Positions 25,083 to 33,667 of a stretch of 64,000 nt of DNA are shown here, piece after piece. Every line of letters starts with the position of its first letter. The first letter of the stretch is position 1. The DNA comes from Bacteroidales bacterium (GTDB taxonomy: Bacteria; Bacteroidota; Bacteroidia; Bacteroidales; Bacteroidaceae): contig SUXN01000002.1 of NCBI GenBank assembly GCA_015060965.1, forward strand, positions 1-64,000, written 5' to 3'. A program made the position numbers and the translations under genes. Below the pieces are notes generated by a model that saw only the letters and a program-made list of their open reading frames with translations, had not been told where the DNA came from and made no database searches.

Positions 25083-26960
25083 TTACTTCTGCTCCTTCTC
25101 AATCTCCTCTTCAACAAGGTGAATCTTCTGCAGAATGACCTGCGCATCCTGTTTGAGCTTGTCAACTTTCTGACGCATGACATCTACAAGGCTTGCACCC
25201 TTCTTGTTCGATACGCTCAAGAAACCGATGTTGTTCTCATATGTCGCAATCTCGTTCTTGAGTGCCTCATACTGGCGTATGAGGTGGTCGCGCTCACGCT
25301 GCAGACTGTTGCCTCCCTTGCCTATGTTGTTGCGGAAGTTGTTGAGTCTGCGCTCGTTGGCATCAAGATGCAGTTTTTCATAAAGGGCATTGAGTACTTG
25401 CTTGTATTCCTTGTATACCTTGTCCTTCTCCTTGAACGGAACAAAACCTATGGCGTTCCACTTTGCTGTGAGTGCCGATATCTCTCTTGTCTGCTCATCG
25501 GCCGGCATGGTGGTGTCAATGCCTTTGAGAGCCTCTATTACCTCACGTTTCTGCTTGAGGTTTTCCTGTTCAACGCTGCGCTGTGAAGAATTCGCTGCGT
25601 TGCGGCGCTCAAAGAATGTGTCGCAAGCTGTGACAAAACGTTTCCATAGTGCTTCGGAGTACTTCTGTGGTACAGGGCCAATCTCCTTCCACTCCTTCTG
25701 TATCTTTGTGAGCTTGTCGGCTGTGGCTTTCCACTCTTCGCTCTCCATCAGCTGCTCTGCCAGTTCGCAAAGGGCCTTCTTGCGCTCGAGATTGTTTGTG
25801 AGTGCATTCTTTGCCTCCTTGAAGAACTCGCTCTTCTGCTTGAAGAATTCGTCGCACGCAGCACGGAAACGCTCGAATATCTTCAGGTTCATCTTCTGTG
25901 GAGCAAATCCGATCTCTTTCCACTGCGCCTGAAGCTGGAGAATCTGTTCCGTTGCATTGTTCCATGCCTGATAGCTTGTGAGTGCGCCGCTGTTGATAGC
26001 TTCGATTTGCTCGCATATTGCGGCCTTCTTGTCAAGGTTCTCCTTCTCCTGCTCTTTCTTTGCCTCAAAGTGCTCCTGATGGCGGCGGTTGACGATGGTT
26101 GATGCTGCCTTGAAGCGTGTCCATATCTCCTCGCGCAACTCGGGTGATACCGGGCCGGTCTCACGGAACTCGTTGTGCAGTTGCTGGAGTTGGCGGAATG
26201 CGTTGATGACATCGGTCTCGTTCTCTAAGGCCTCGGCCGATTCGCACAGTCTTGTCTTTATCTCAAGGTTCTTCTTGAAATCGTATTCACGGAACTCGTG
26301 GTTTATCTTCAAAACGTCATAGAACTGTTCCACAAGCAGCTGGTACTGTTTCCATAGTGAAGTGACATTCTCTTGAGGAATATTCCTGATCTCTTTCCAT
26401 TCTGTCTGCAGGGCCTTGAACTCATTCACTTCCGGAGTTCCCTGACTTGCTTTCTCAACCAGTGTCTGCAGTTTCTCCAGCAGTGCTTCCTTCTTTGCCA
26501 GGTTTGCTTTCATCTCCTGCTCCTGTGCGGCAATCCAGGCGTTGCGTTTTGCTTTGATCTGCGCCATAGCCTCTTTGAAAGGCTCTTCAAGCTCGTCGGC
26601 AGTGGGAACGAAGAGGGATACCTCGCCGCCCTGTGCCACGAATTCCTGCTGGGCGGTCTCAATCTCAGCTGTACGCATGCGGTAGAACTGTACTTTAAGG
26701 CTCTCGGTTTCTGCCTTGCAGTTGAGTACGTCGTCGCTTTCGGCAATTGCCTTCAAGCGTTCGATGATCTCCTGACGGTCGGCCGGTCTTGAGTCTGCGT
26801 TGTCACTCTCACCCTCTGCTGCTGCAGGGGCTTCTACTACTGTTTCCTCAACAGGTTGTTCGTGGCTCAACTCGGTCATAGCGGCATTGTCAGCCTGTTC
26901 AGGGGTGTTCACGATGTTCTGCTCGTTTGGCAATGCATCGGGGTTCAATGTTTCACTCAT
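25083..26960 (-). CDS. DUF349-repeat protein
   Basis: 625-residue soluble protein made of five or so tandem DUF349 units. Each is a helical hairpin with the pattern LQ.QWKEIGFAPQK...IFERFRAACDEFF; units visible include TEWKEIRNIPQENVTSLWKQY, RETGPVSPELREEIWTRFKAAS, QWKEIGFAPQKMNLKIFERFRAA, EWKEIGPVPQKYSEALWKRFVTA and KWNAIGFVPFKEKDKVYKEY. The N-terminus (about 70 residues) is acidic and low-complexity, the C-terminus is coiled coil. DUF349 is widespread in Bacteroidota and its biochemical role is not settled; in other phyla single-unit relatives have been linked to stress tolerance. Single gene with a possible promoter at 27041-27048. Confidence 0.85.
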   Translation of the reverse strand: MSETLNPDALPNEQNIVNTPEQADNAAMTELSHEQPVEETVVEAPAAAEGESDNADSRPADRQEIIERLKAIAESDDVLNCKAETESLKVQFYRMRTAEIETAQQEFVAQGGEVSLFVPTADELEEPFKEAMAQIKAKRNAWIAAQEQEMKANLAKKEALLEKLQTLVEKASQGTPEVNEFKALQTEWKEIRNIPQENVTSLWKQYQLLVEQFYDVLKINHEFREYDFKKNLEIKTRLCESAEALENETDVINAFRQLQQLHNEFRETGPVSPELREEIWTRFKAASTIVNRRHQEHFEAKKEQEKENLDKKAAICEQIEAINSGALTSYQAWNNATEQILQLQAQWKEIGFAPQKMNLKIFERFRAACDEFFKQKSEFFKEAKNALTNNLERKKALCELAEQLMESEEWKATADKLTKIQKEWKEIGPVPQKYSEALWKRFVTACDTFFERRNAANSSQRSVEQENLKQKREVIEALKGIDTTMPADEQTREISALTAKWNAIGFVPFKEKDKVYKEYKQVLNALYEKLHLDANERRLNNFRNNIGKGGNSLQRERDHLIRQYEALKNEIATYENNIGFLSVSNKKGASLVDVMRQKVDKLKQDAQVILQKIHLVEEEIEKEQK

Positions 26961-27040
26961 CTGCTTAAGATTTTAAGGTTACTGCAAATGCCGGGCTCAT
27001 TTCATGACATTCTTATGTCGTTGGCATATGCATTATTCTG

Positions 27041-27048
27041 CGAATATA
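27041..27048 (-). promoter_or_regulatory. -7 box (TATATTCG) for the DUF349 gene
   Basis: Minus-strand match of 7 of 8 to TAnnTTTG, about 80 bases upstream of the ATG. No clear -33 element. Confidence 0.3.
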
Positions 27049-27124
27049 AAAAATAAATTTGATTATAAAGCAATTGATACAAAAAGTTTTTCTCTTGCCT
27101 GCCGGCGCATACAAGAATGTATAC

Positions 27125-27154
27125 AAAAAATGCCGTGCAATTGCTTGCACGGCA
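27125..27154 (-). terminator. Intrinsic terminator of the secreted repeat-domain gene
   Basis: A ten-base-pair GC-rich stem (27131-27140 with 27145-27154, loop TTGC) is followed on the minus strand by six T residues (27125-27130), 27 bases after the stop of the gene that ends at 27182. Confidence 0.85.
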
Positions 27155-27181
27155 ATAATATACAATTGAGTCTGCTTTACT

Positions 27182-29224
27182 TTATTTTACAATGCATTTT
27201 ACACCGTTGATGATGTAGAGGCCTTTGGTGAGAGCCTTCACCTTTGCGGCATCTGTTGTCTCAAGGACTTTTATACCTGCAGTGTTGTAAACTGTCCAGC
27301 TGTTTACGTCAGTGCCAAGAATCTCCTCAATGCCGGTGTCATTCTGTACTGTGTATTTGAGTGTCACACCCTCTATGGCTTTGTTGTTTGCATCAATAAA
27401 ATAGCCAGTAGGAACCTCGAGGACATATGTTCCGTTTGCAGTTACTGGATCAACAGCCTTGATTGCACCCTGTGTCATGGTCTTTACGCCGTCCTCCGGT
27501 CTTGTGCTGTACTCAACCGGTATAAGCTCTGTTGTGCCTTCAAGGTACAGGCGTGGCTGAAGTGTCTCGTCCTCTGATGCGTTCATATAGTAGCTGAAAG
27601 TGAATACGACGCTTGTCAGTTCCTCGAGGACTGAACCGTCGGCTGGGTCGACATTGTCGATTGTAGCAGCCGGTGCATCACCCACAAGGTCATATGATAC
27701 CAATGTCTTCTTTCCGTATTTTGTAGGGATTGGAATAGACATGTTCATACCGTTGGGGTTCAGCAATATGTCGCCTGTGAAATTGATGTTGAGGTTCACA
27801 TTGTTTGTTGTAGTAAGCTCTTTTTTTGCAGTCAAGGTAAGTGTTGTGCTGTTTGTCTGCTCGACTGTGAATGTTGTCACTGCACCCTCTGATGTTACCT
27901 TGAGGTTGCTTGCCTTGATACCCTCGTCACATGTCACGATAACCTCTGTCAGTTTCTCGAGCACTGTTCCTTGCGCAGGTGTTACAGTGAATGTCGGGTA
28001 CTCACGCTGCATGTAGAGCATAGGAAGAATGTGGGTCTCGTTTGTTTCGCTCGGGAGGAAACATCCGAATGTCTGTGACTCTGTGGAGAAACAGATTATA
28101 TATCCGGCTGCATTCTTTATGAATGCAATACCATCGGCATCGTCGACCGATACATCCCATGCTGCATCCTTTCCCGGCAACTCATTGGTGAATGCGAAAC
28201 CGTTGCCTTTCTGGATGATGTAACGGCCGTCGTAATTCTTGATGGCGTATCCACCGTCTGTCGCTGTGAACGTAAAGCCGTTACACTCTGTAGTCTCGAT
28301 GTAGTTTCCGCTTGGAATTGTCGCACCGTTTGTGAGAAGATTGCCCTCGGCATCTTTTGCGAAGAAATAGTTCGCTACGCTGTCTGCAGCAAAGAGTGCA
28401 TAGTTCTTGTCTGCTGTAATCTCCAGAGTAGGAATATATGGCATTGTGCGTGATACGATATATGTTGCCTCTGCTGTCTCGCTCTTGTATACAGCATCGC
28501 CATCAACTTTTACTGCAATAGCCTTGATGGTTGTGGTCTCTGTGAGCTTGGGGTACATTACCCAGTATTTGCTGCACTTTGTGGTTCCTGTGTCGTTGGT
28601 GTAGTCCTCGTAGCTTGGCTCAGTACCGTCAAGTGTATAGTAGAGCACAGCTGTCTGGTCTGTTGTCTCGGCTGTTACTGTCACCTCATCGGCATATATG
28701 CCGACAGGGGTCTTGAATTCCGGCGCAGGAACTGTCACCATGCTTGCGTCAAGTGTATATTCAATGCTGATGCCGCTTACGTAGTATGCCTTTGCTGTAG
28801 CCTCCCATTTGATTGTGATGTCACCTTTTGCTCCGTTGCAGTCAAATGTGTATGCTGCGTCTGATGTACCGAGTGCATAGGACTCTGACATCTGGTTACC
28901 AACTGTAATGGTAAGCTTTGCATCACCGCCGTTCGCCATGCTGCTGTTGACTGTAATGCTTTTTACTGTACAGGTTGACAATGCTGATGTGGTCAAACTG
29001 TAAGATGGGTTTGGGTTGCTGCCGCTGCCAATCTGGATACCTTTGCCATTGGCATTCCAACCGATGCTTGTTGCAGATGACGCGTTCCACTCGATGTCGC
29101 TCAAGACTACGGTGCCGCCGTCTGCTGTCAACTGACCCTCCTCGAAAGTGTGGGTATAAGTCTCGGCATTACTTGTCGCTGCCATAAAAACAAGGCAGAA
29201 AAGTGAAAGTAGAAATTTCTTCAT
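27182..29224 (-). CDS. Secreted multidomain protein with chitobiase-C/Ig-like repeats and T9SS-like C-terminal tail
   Basis: 680-residue exported protein. Order: signal peptide (MKKFLLSLFCLVFMAATSNA), a beta-rich N-terminal module of about 150 residues (resembling carbohydrate-binding folds), a CHB_HEX_C-type domain (VPAPEFKTPVGIYADEVTVTAETTDQTAVLYYTLDGTEPSY), a middle module on a RYIIQKGNGF pattern, two Ig-like Big domains (FTVTPAQGTVLEKLTEVIVTCDEGI; ATIDNVDPADGSVLEELTSVVFTFSYYM), and a C-terminal segment WTVYNTAGIKVLETTDAAKV...LTKGLYIINGVKCIVK that resembles type A sorting signals of the type IX system. No catalytic site is visible; it is probably a surface or secreted adhesin or carbohydrate-binding protein. 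The frame is open to 29266; the ATG at 29224 starts the signal peptide. Confidence 0.7.
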   Translation of the reverse strand: MKKFLLSLFCLVFMAATSNAETYTHTFEEGQLTADGGTVVLSDIEWNASSATSIGWNANGKGIQIGSGSNPNPSYSLTTSALSTCTVKSITVNSSMANGGDAKLTITVGNQMSESYALGTSDAAYTFDCNGAKGDITIKWEATAKAYYVSGISIEYTLDASMVTVPAPEFKTPVGIYADEVTVTAETTDQTAVLYYTLDGTEPSYEDYTNDTGTTKCSKYWVMYPKLTETTTIKAIAVKVDGDAVYKSETAEATYIVSRTMPYIPTLEITADKNYALFAADSVANYFFAKDAEGNLLTNGATIPSGNYIETTECNGFTFTATDGGYAIKNYDGRYIIQKGNGFAFTNELPGKDAAWDVSVDDADGIAFIKNAAGYIICFSTESQTFGCFLPSETNETHILPMLYMQREYPTFTVTPAQGTVLEKLTEVIVTCDEGIKASNLKVTSEGAVTTFTVEQTNSTTLTLTAKKELTTTNNVNLNINFTGDILLNPNGMNMSIPIPTKYGKKTLVSYDLVGDAPAATIDNVDPADGSVLEELTSVVFTFSYYMNASEDETLQPRLYLEGTTELIPVEYSTRPEDGVKTMTQGAIKAVDPVTANGTYVLEVPTGYFIDANNKAIEGVTLKYTVQNDTGIEEILGTDVNSWTVYNTAGIKVLETTDAAKVKALTKGLYIINGVKCIVK

Positions 29225-29270
29225 ATAACTCTTTTTTAGGTTTTCTTTAAAAGACTCTGTTTCCAAGTTG

Positions 29271-29302
29271 CAAAGTTAAGTATTTCCCCTGATTTGATGA
29301 AA
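29271..29302 (-). promoter_or_regulatory. Promoter of the secreted repeat-domain gene
   Basis: On the minus strand TTTC (29299-29302), 20 bases, TAACTTTG (29271-29278). The -7 box is an exact match. The leader would be about 40 bases. Confidence 0.6.
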
Positions 29303-29349
29303 TAACATCCTGTTTTGTATATATGTTTAACATATGTTACTCAATATAT

Positions 29350-29389
29350 TATAGCAAAACTTGCGGGAAAATCCGCAAGTTTTGCTATA
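29350..29389 (-). terminator. Terminator of the SusCD operon
   Basis: A 17-base-pair perfect stem (29350-29366 with 29373-29389) sits nine bases after the stop of the last gene in the operon (29398). Confidence 0.8.
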
Positions 29390-29397
29390 AGGTGTAT

Positions 29398-29913
29398 TCA
29401 ATCTTTTTCGTGTATGATTTTCTTTAACATTTCAATCAAATCGTCGATATTGAATTCAGTGCCTATGATTTCTCCTTCTTTCGCTCCGTTAGGCAGCAAT
29501 ATGAGATAGGTGGGGAATATCTGTACATTGTATTTCTCTGCAATAGCAGGACCTTCTCCTTCGTCCATGTCCACCATTATGGGTACGAAACGCTCATTTA
29601 TGAATTTGCCGAGTTTCTCTTGTGGAAATGTCTCTCGTTCCATCTTACGGCAGGGACCACAGGTCTTGGTATGGCAGTCCACGAGTACATATTTGCCGTC
29701 ATTCTTTGCCTTCTCAAGAGCCTTCTCAAGGGTGAGGTCGTAGAACACTGTTCCGGGTTCTTGGGTAAGAGCCTTTACGTATTCGGCCTGTACTGCCGGT
29801 GTCTCTACTGTCGGACTCTCTGCTCCCTGCTCTTCTTTTACCGTGCTGTTTGTGTTTGCACATGAACACATTGCCATAATCATCAATGTGCAGATTATCT
29901 TACCTTTTTTCAT
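29398..29913 (-). CDS. Thioredoxin-fold lipoprotein
   Basis: 171-residue exported lipoprotein with a DsbD-gamma-like thioredoxin domain. The signal peptide ends at a lipobox near residues 14-18 (AMCSC). After an acidic linker comes FYDLTLEKALEKAKNDGKYVLVDCHTKTCGPCRKMERETFP, with the redox pair C85 and C88 (CGPC), and later the cis-proline region VQIFPTYLILLPNG. The extra cysteine of VDCHTKTC is next to it. It would act as a thiol reductase or oxidase at the periplasmic or surface face. Last gene of a five-gene SusC-SusD operon, two bases after the TlpA-like gene, so the two redox proteins probably work together. The partner substrate is unknown. Confidence 0.83.
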   Translation of the reverse strand: MKKGKIICTLMIMAMCSCANTNSTVKEEQGAESPTVETPAVQAEYVKALTQEPGTVFYDLTLEKALEKAKNDGKYVLVDCHTKTCGPCRKMERETFPQEKLGKFINERFVPIMVDMDEGEGPAIAEKYNVQIFPTYLILLPNGAKEGEIIGTEFNIDDLIEMLKKIIHEKD

Positions 29914-29914
29914 C

Positions 29915-31030
29915 TTATTTGTTGATTGTATTCATTATTATCTCATCCAGGCCTTCTCCTGCGGGCGGAGCATAGGCTGTAACAATGTTTCCCTCCTTGT
30001 CTATCACCATATACCTTGGTATTCCTGATATATGGTAGTCGCTCTCGAATTGTGACTCCTCGGAGCACTCCGGTGTAAGGTTCAACAGGTTCCACATCTT
30101 ACGCTTTTCAATGGCCGCAAGCCATGAATCCCTTACTTCCTTGCGGTCAATGGAGACTGTCAGGAATATGATCTCCTCATTTCCTTTGTATTTTTCGCTG
30201 AGTGCAATGAAGTCCGGCATCTTTGCCAGGCAACTGCTGCACCACGTCGCCCAAATGTCAATGACAATCACTTTGCCGCGGAACTGGGCGAATGTATACT
30301 CCTTGCCGTTGGCATCCTTCAGGGGTGGGGTAGGGGCCGGTTCGCCGGGCATTGTCCCTTTGTGCTGGTCAAAAAGGTCGAGAATCTCCTTTTTCAATCT
30401 GCTTGGCTTTACGTTCTGCTCTATAATCGGACGTATAGCATACAATTCTTCGCTACAACCGCCATTGCCTATGGGGTATTTCAGCTTTTTCATGTAGGCT
30501 ATGTGTAATGCTTCGTTATTGCTTGAGAATACCTCGCGGAGTTTTCTGTAGTCGTTCCCGTTCATGCTTCGTGGAAAATAGAATACCGTTATGGTTATTC
30601 CGTCGCGCGAATCCTCAAAACTGCTACCTTCCTGCATGAACTTCAACGTAAAGTAGTGGTCGACAAAGCGTGCTGTATCGCGCTCAATCATAAAGGATTT
30701 TACAATCTCGTTGTCAAGATTGATATCGCTTATCAGTTGCGGCAGCTTTGAGATGTCATCGTTCTTACCCCTGCATTTGAACATGTATTCACCGCTGTGC
30801 CATATATATTGGCACAGGTTCGCAGTCCTGCCACAGGTGTCTTTCTCGGCCAATTGTTCTCCTATGGCTGTGAAATTGTCAACAAGTTCCTGGGCTGTCT
30901 TGAACTCTTTCTGCCACAACGTGTCTACATGCTCGGGCGATGTTTGTGGTATGTTATGGTCTGTAGCTCCGGAACAGGCAACACTCAATAGCAGTGTCGC
31001 AAACAATGTTGTAATTGCTGTGTACCTCAT
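29915..31030 (-). CDS. TlpA-like thiol-disulfide oxidoreductase lipoprotein
   Basis: 371-residue lipoprotein (lipobox SVAC, cysteine 19). The N-terminal 220 residues form a helical accessory region with additional cysteines (C66, C73, C86, C192) and resemble the poorly characterised N-terminal parts of Bacteroidales TlpA-like proteins. The C-terminal TlpA/ResA domain (about 228-370) starts MPGEPAPTPPLKDANGKEYTFAQFRGKVIVIDIWATWCSSC, giving the redox pair C264 and C267 (CSSC), and includes GIPRYMVIDKEGNIV with the cis-proline. It would reduce or isomerise disulfides outside the inner membrane. It lies between the metallopeptidase-like lipoprotein gene and the thioredoxin lipoprotein gene, with gaps of a few bases. 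Confidence 0.85.
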   Translation of the reverse strand: MRYTAITTLFATLLLSVACSGATDHNIPQTSPEHVDTLWQKEFKTAQELVDNFTAIGEQLAEKDTCGRTANLCQYIWHSGEYMFKCRGKNDDISKLPQLISDINLDNEIVKSFMIERDTARFVDHYFTLKFMQEGSSFEDSRDGITITVFYFPRSMNGNDYRKLREVFSSNNEALHIAYMKKLKYPIGNGGCSEELYAIRPIIEQNVKPSRLKKEILDLFDQHKGTMPGEPAPTPPLKDANGKEYTFAQFRGKVIVIDIWATWCSSCLAKMPDFIALSEKYKGNEEIIFLTVSIDRKEVRDSWLAAIEKRKMWNLLNLTPECSEESQFESDYHISGIPRYMVIDKEGNIVTAYAPPAGEGLDEIIMNTINK

Positions 31031-31036
31031 ATGACC

Positions 31037-32065
31037 TTACTGCTTGTTTGCGCCTTTGGCTATTCCAACCAGATTGATACCGTATTCATCAAGCAGATGA
31101 TTTACAACAATGTTGTATTTCTCCTTTATCATAGGGTATTTTGCCGCAGGATAACGCGCCTCGAACTCCTCCGGTGTCAGCCACATCGCATTCTTGATAT
31201 ATGTGGTAAAGAGATTGTAGTGGGGGTATTTGTCCTTTTCCCAGTAGTAACAGCTTGTCTCGTTGGCATAGTCGGGTACCCATACCTGCTTCTGCACGCC
31301 AGTTCCGAAGTTGTCGTTTATCATATCAACAAATCCCAATTTGTACTTGTAGTTTGTCTTGGTTGGGTCTACATTATTCATCTTCTTGTCGGTAGAGAAA
31401 TCAAAGCCATCCCAAAATTCATCAGGCGAGTCTATCTCTCCCTTCTCTATCGCGTTGTAGATAGCCTGTATCATGAACATACAACGCTGCTGGCGCAATG
31501 AATATTCCGCATCACCGCCATTGATGACCTCATCCTTGAAGCTGATAGCCCAATTGTCGAAGTTGCCCAGTTTGATTGACTTGAACGGGTCGGTGTTTGT
31601 GCCACCAACTTCCCCGCTCTCCTCACCGAAATCACGTGGCTCGGTCCTGAGGTTATGTATCATATATATCTTTACGGGGAACGTTGTCTGTGCAAATTCC
31701 TTGCTTATATTGGGGAATATGTAACTGTAAAAAAAGTCTACATAGAACGGGAGATGTCTCTCGGGCAAGTTCCACGCCGGGTCGTCGCGTTCCTCGTCAT
31801 AGCCACCTACATATATGTCACCGGTTCCTGCCGAAACCCAGTCTCGGTTAAGGTCCTCCTCGGTGATATCCTTGTAAAGGAGATACACGCCATATTCGTT
31901 CTTTATGTCGTTTATGATTGAGTCGTATTCGCTGTTTCCTTGTGGGAAGCCACCTCGGATAGGGGAGTAGTTGCCCGATGGTGTCAGGTCATCCTCGCTG
32001 CTGCACGCATTGAAAAACGCGACCGTAGCCAAAATGATAATTGCGCTTTTTATGAATCTTTTCAT
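31037..32065 (-). CDS. SusCD-linked lipoprotein resembling putative zinc-metallopeptidases (Peptidase_Mx1-like), without HExxH
   Basis: 342-residue lipoprotein (cysteine 21 after FFNA). Its N-terminal DSIINDIKNEYGVYLLYKDITEEDLNRDW, the WNLPERHLPFYVDFFYSYIFPNISKEF stretch and the final YPMIKEKYNIVVNHLLDEYGINLV match what I know of the putative zinc-binding metallopeptidase lipoproteins encoded beside SusC/SusD pairs. Those proteins carry HExxH in the middle; here the equivalent stretch reads LRQQRCMFMIQAIY, and I find no HExxH anywhere. It is therefore probably a binding protein that has lost catalysis, perhaps a surface-exposed component of the SusCD complex. Encoded between susD and the TlpA-like gene. 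Family link is moderate, loss of the motif is direct. Confidence 0.6.
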   Translation of the reverse strand: MKRFIKSAIIILATVAFFNACSSEDDLTPSGNYSPIRGGFPQGNSEYDSIINDIKNEYGVYLLYKDITEEDLNRDWVSAGTGDIYVGGYDEERDDPAWNLPERHLPFYVDFFYSYIFPNISKEFAQTTFPVKIYMIHNLRTEPRDFGEESGEVGGTNTDPFKSIKLGNFDNWAISFKDEVINGGDAEYSLRQQRCMFMIQAIYNAIEKGEIDSPDEFWDGFDFSTDKKMNNVDPTKTNYKYKLGFVDMINDNFGTGVQKQVWVPDYANETSCYYWEKDKYPHYNLFTTYIKNAMWLTPEEFEARYPAAKYPMIKEKYNIVVNHLLDEYGINLVGIAKGANKQ

Positions 32066-32092
32066 AACTTTTGCTTATTGTTGTTTTCTGTC

Positions 32093-33655
32093 TTATTCTA
32101 CTATTGGAGTACGTTTGTCCGGCAATTCATTCTGCTCGAGGCTTGAGTTCATCTGCAATGCCTCATCGGGAATGGGTACGGTGTAGAGCAGGTCGTTCTC
32201 TTCGATACGGAATGTGCTTGTACTCTCTGCGTTGTCATGCCATTTGTGTGTGAATGATGGCATTCCCCAACGTCTGAGGTCAAACCAGCGGTGTCCCTCG
32301 AAGCAGAGCTCGCGTCGGCGCTCGTCGCGTACGAAGTCGATGAGTTCTTCCTGAGTCGCAAACTCCTCGTCCTCAAAGTCCTCCGGGTCAAAACGTTTGC
32401 TGCGCAGAGTGTTGAGGGTTGACGTCGCTTCACCCATACCTTCGCCACCGATCATCGCTTTTGCCTCGGCATAGTTGAGGTATGCCTCTGACAAGCGCAG
32501 ACAGCGTCCGAATACACCTACGGCATTCTGTGGCAGGTAATATGTGGTTCCTACGTTTACCTTGCCGAAAGCCATAGGCATCAGTTCTCCGCTACTGCCT
32601 TTGGGGGCTCTGACGATGTATCTGTTCAGACGCAAGTCGTAGTCGACATAGGTATTGAGCAACTCCTCCGATGCCTGAAAGTATGCGTGCATCTTGTTGC
32701 CTGTGGTAGAGTTTGTGCTGTTGGCACCCTCGTATGTCCATTCGAACATGTCCTGGACGTTGCCATACGGCCAGATTGTCTCCGAAGATGAGTATGTCGG
32801 GTAAACCATGTATGTACGTACGGTCTCGCCGGCATCATTCTTGCCGTTGAGAGGTATGTTGTTGAGGTCCTCAAGCTTGAAGTTCGGGTTCTCCATTACA
32901 AGCTTTGCGTAATGAGCCGCCTTCTCCCAGTTCTCCATGTAGAGGTAGGTTCTTGAAAGCGTAAGCTGTACCATAGGCAGACTGGTGCGGAAATTGTCAT
33001 TCCACTGCTCACCCTGCGGCAGTGACAGGTATATCTCTTCTGCTGTGTGCAGGTCGGTGAGAATCTGTTCATATACCTCGGCAACCGTCTTTCTCTTCAG
33101 ATAGTCTTCGCTCTCCTCGATGCCGCTGTTCAGCTTGAGCGGAACGCCAAGGGCTTCGGGGTTGTAGCTGTATGGCTGTCCGAAGATGTTCACAAGGTTC
33201 AGGTAATAGAAACCGCGTAGGGCAAGTGCCTGTGCCTTAACCTTGTTTATGTTCTCTTCGGTGTCCCTTACGTTAGGGATGTAGTCCAATACTGCATTCG
33301 CACCGAGAATTACCTCGTAGTAGCTCTCATATACATTTATGTGTCCTGCTCCGGCCTCTTCCATCATCTTGAACATGTCGGGTTGCCAAGAGAAACTTGC
33401 AAGGTAGAGGTTGCCGTCGAACCCATCGTTAGGGACCTGATATGGTGCAGCCTCAATGTCATCGTCAAGCAATCCGAGGAAAATGTTGAACCCCTCCATG
33501 TCGTTTCGCTGGTATGCCTCACCTAAGAGAAGTTCGTTCAATGAGGTGGCATCCTCGGGGACAAACTCGCTCTCAGAATCGGGCTCAAGGAAATCGCCGC
33601 AGGCTGTGAATGAGAGCGCTGCCAATATTGTGAGTATATTGTATTTAAGTTTCAT
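32093..33655 (-). CDS. SusD/RagB-family nutrient-binding outer-membrane lipoprotein
   Basis: 520-residue lipoprotein (FTAC, cysteine 19) that forms the lid of a SusCD importer and binds its substrate at the cell surface. Typical SusD features are the N-terminal DFLEPDSESEF, the TPR-like helical core (RGFYYLNLVNIFGQPYSY, VYEQILTDLHTAEEIY, TLSRTYLYMENWEKAAHYAKLVM), the LSEAYLNYAEAKA segment and the C-terminal FVRDERRRELCFEGHRWFDLRRWG motif. It begins 12 bases after the SusC stop. No glycoside hydrolase, sulfatase or sugar kinase gene adjoins, so the ligand is more likely a peptide, cofactor or metal complex than a polysaccharide; that is an inference. Confidence 0.92.
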   Translation of the reverse strand: MKLKYNILTILAALSFTACGDFLEPDSESEFVPEDATSLNELLLGEAYQRNDMEGFNIFLGLLDDDIEAAPYQVPNDGFDGNLYLASFSWQPDMFKMMEEAGAGHINVYESYYEVILGANAVLDYIPNVRDTEENINKVKAQALALRGFYYLNLVNIFGQPYSYNPEALGVPLKLNSGIEESEDYLKRKTVAEVYEQILTDLHTAEEIYLSLPQGEQWNDNFRTSLPMVQLTLSRTYLYMENWEKAAHYAKLVMENPNFKLEDLNNIPLNGKNDAGETVRTYMVYPTYSSSETIWPYGNVQDMFEWTYEGANSTNSTTGNKMHAYFQASEELLNTYVDYDLRLNRYIVRAPKGSSGELMPMAFGKVNVGTTYYLPQNAVGVFGRCLRLSEAYLNYAEAKAMIGGEGMGEATSTLNTLRSKRFDPEDFEDEEFATQEELIDFVRDERRRELCFEGHRWFDLRRWGMPSFTHKWHDNAESTSTFRIEENDLLYTVPIPDEALQMNSSLEQNELPDKRTPIVE

Positions 33656-33667
33656 AGTCCAAATTAT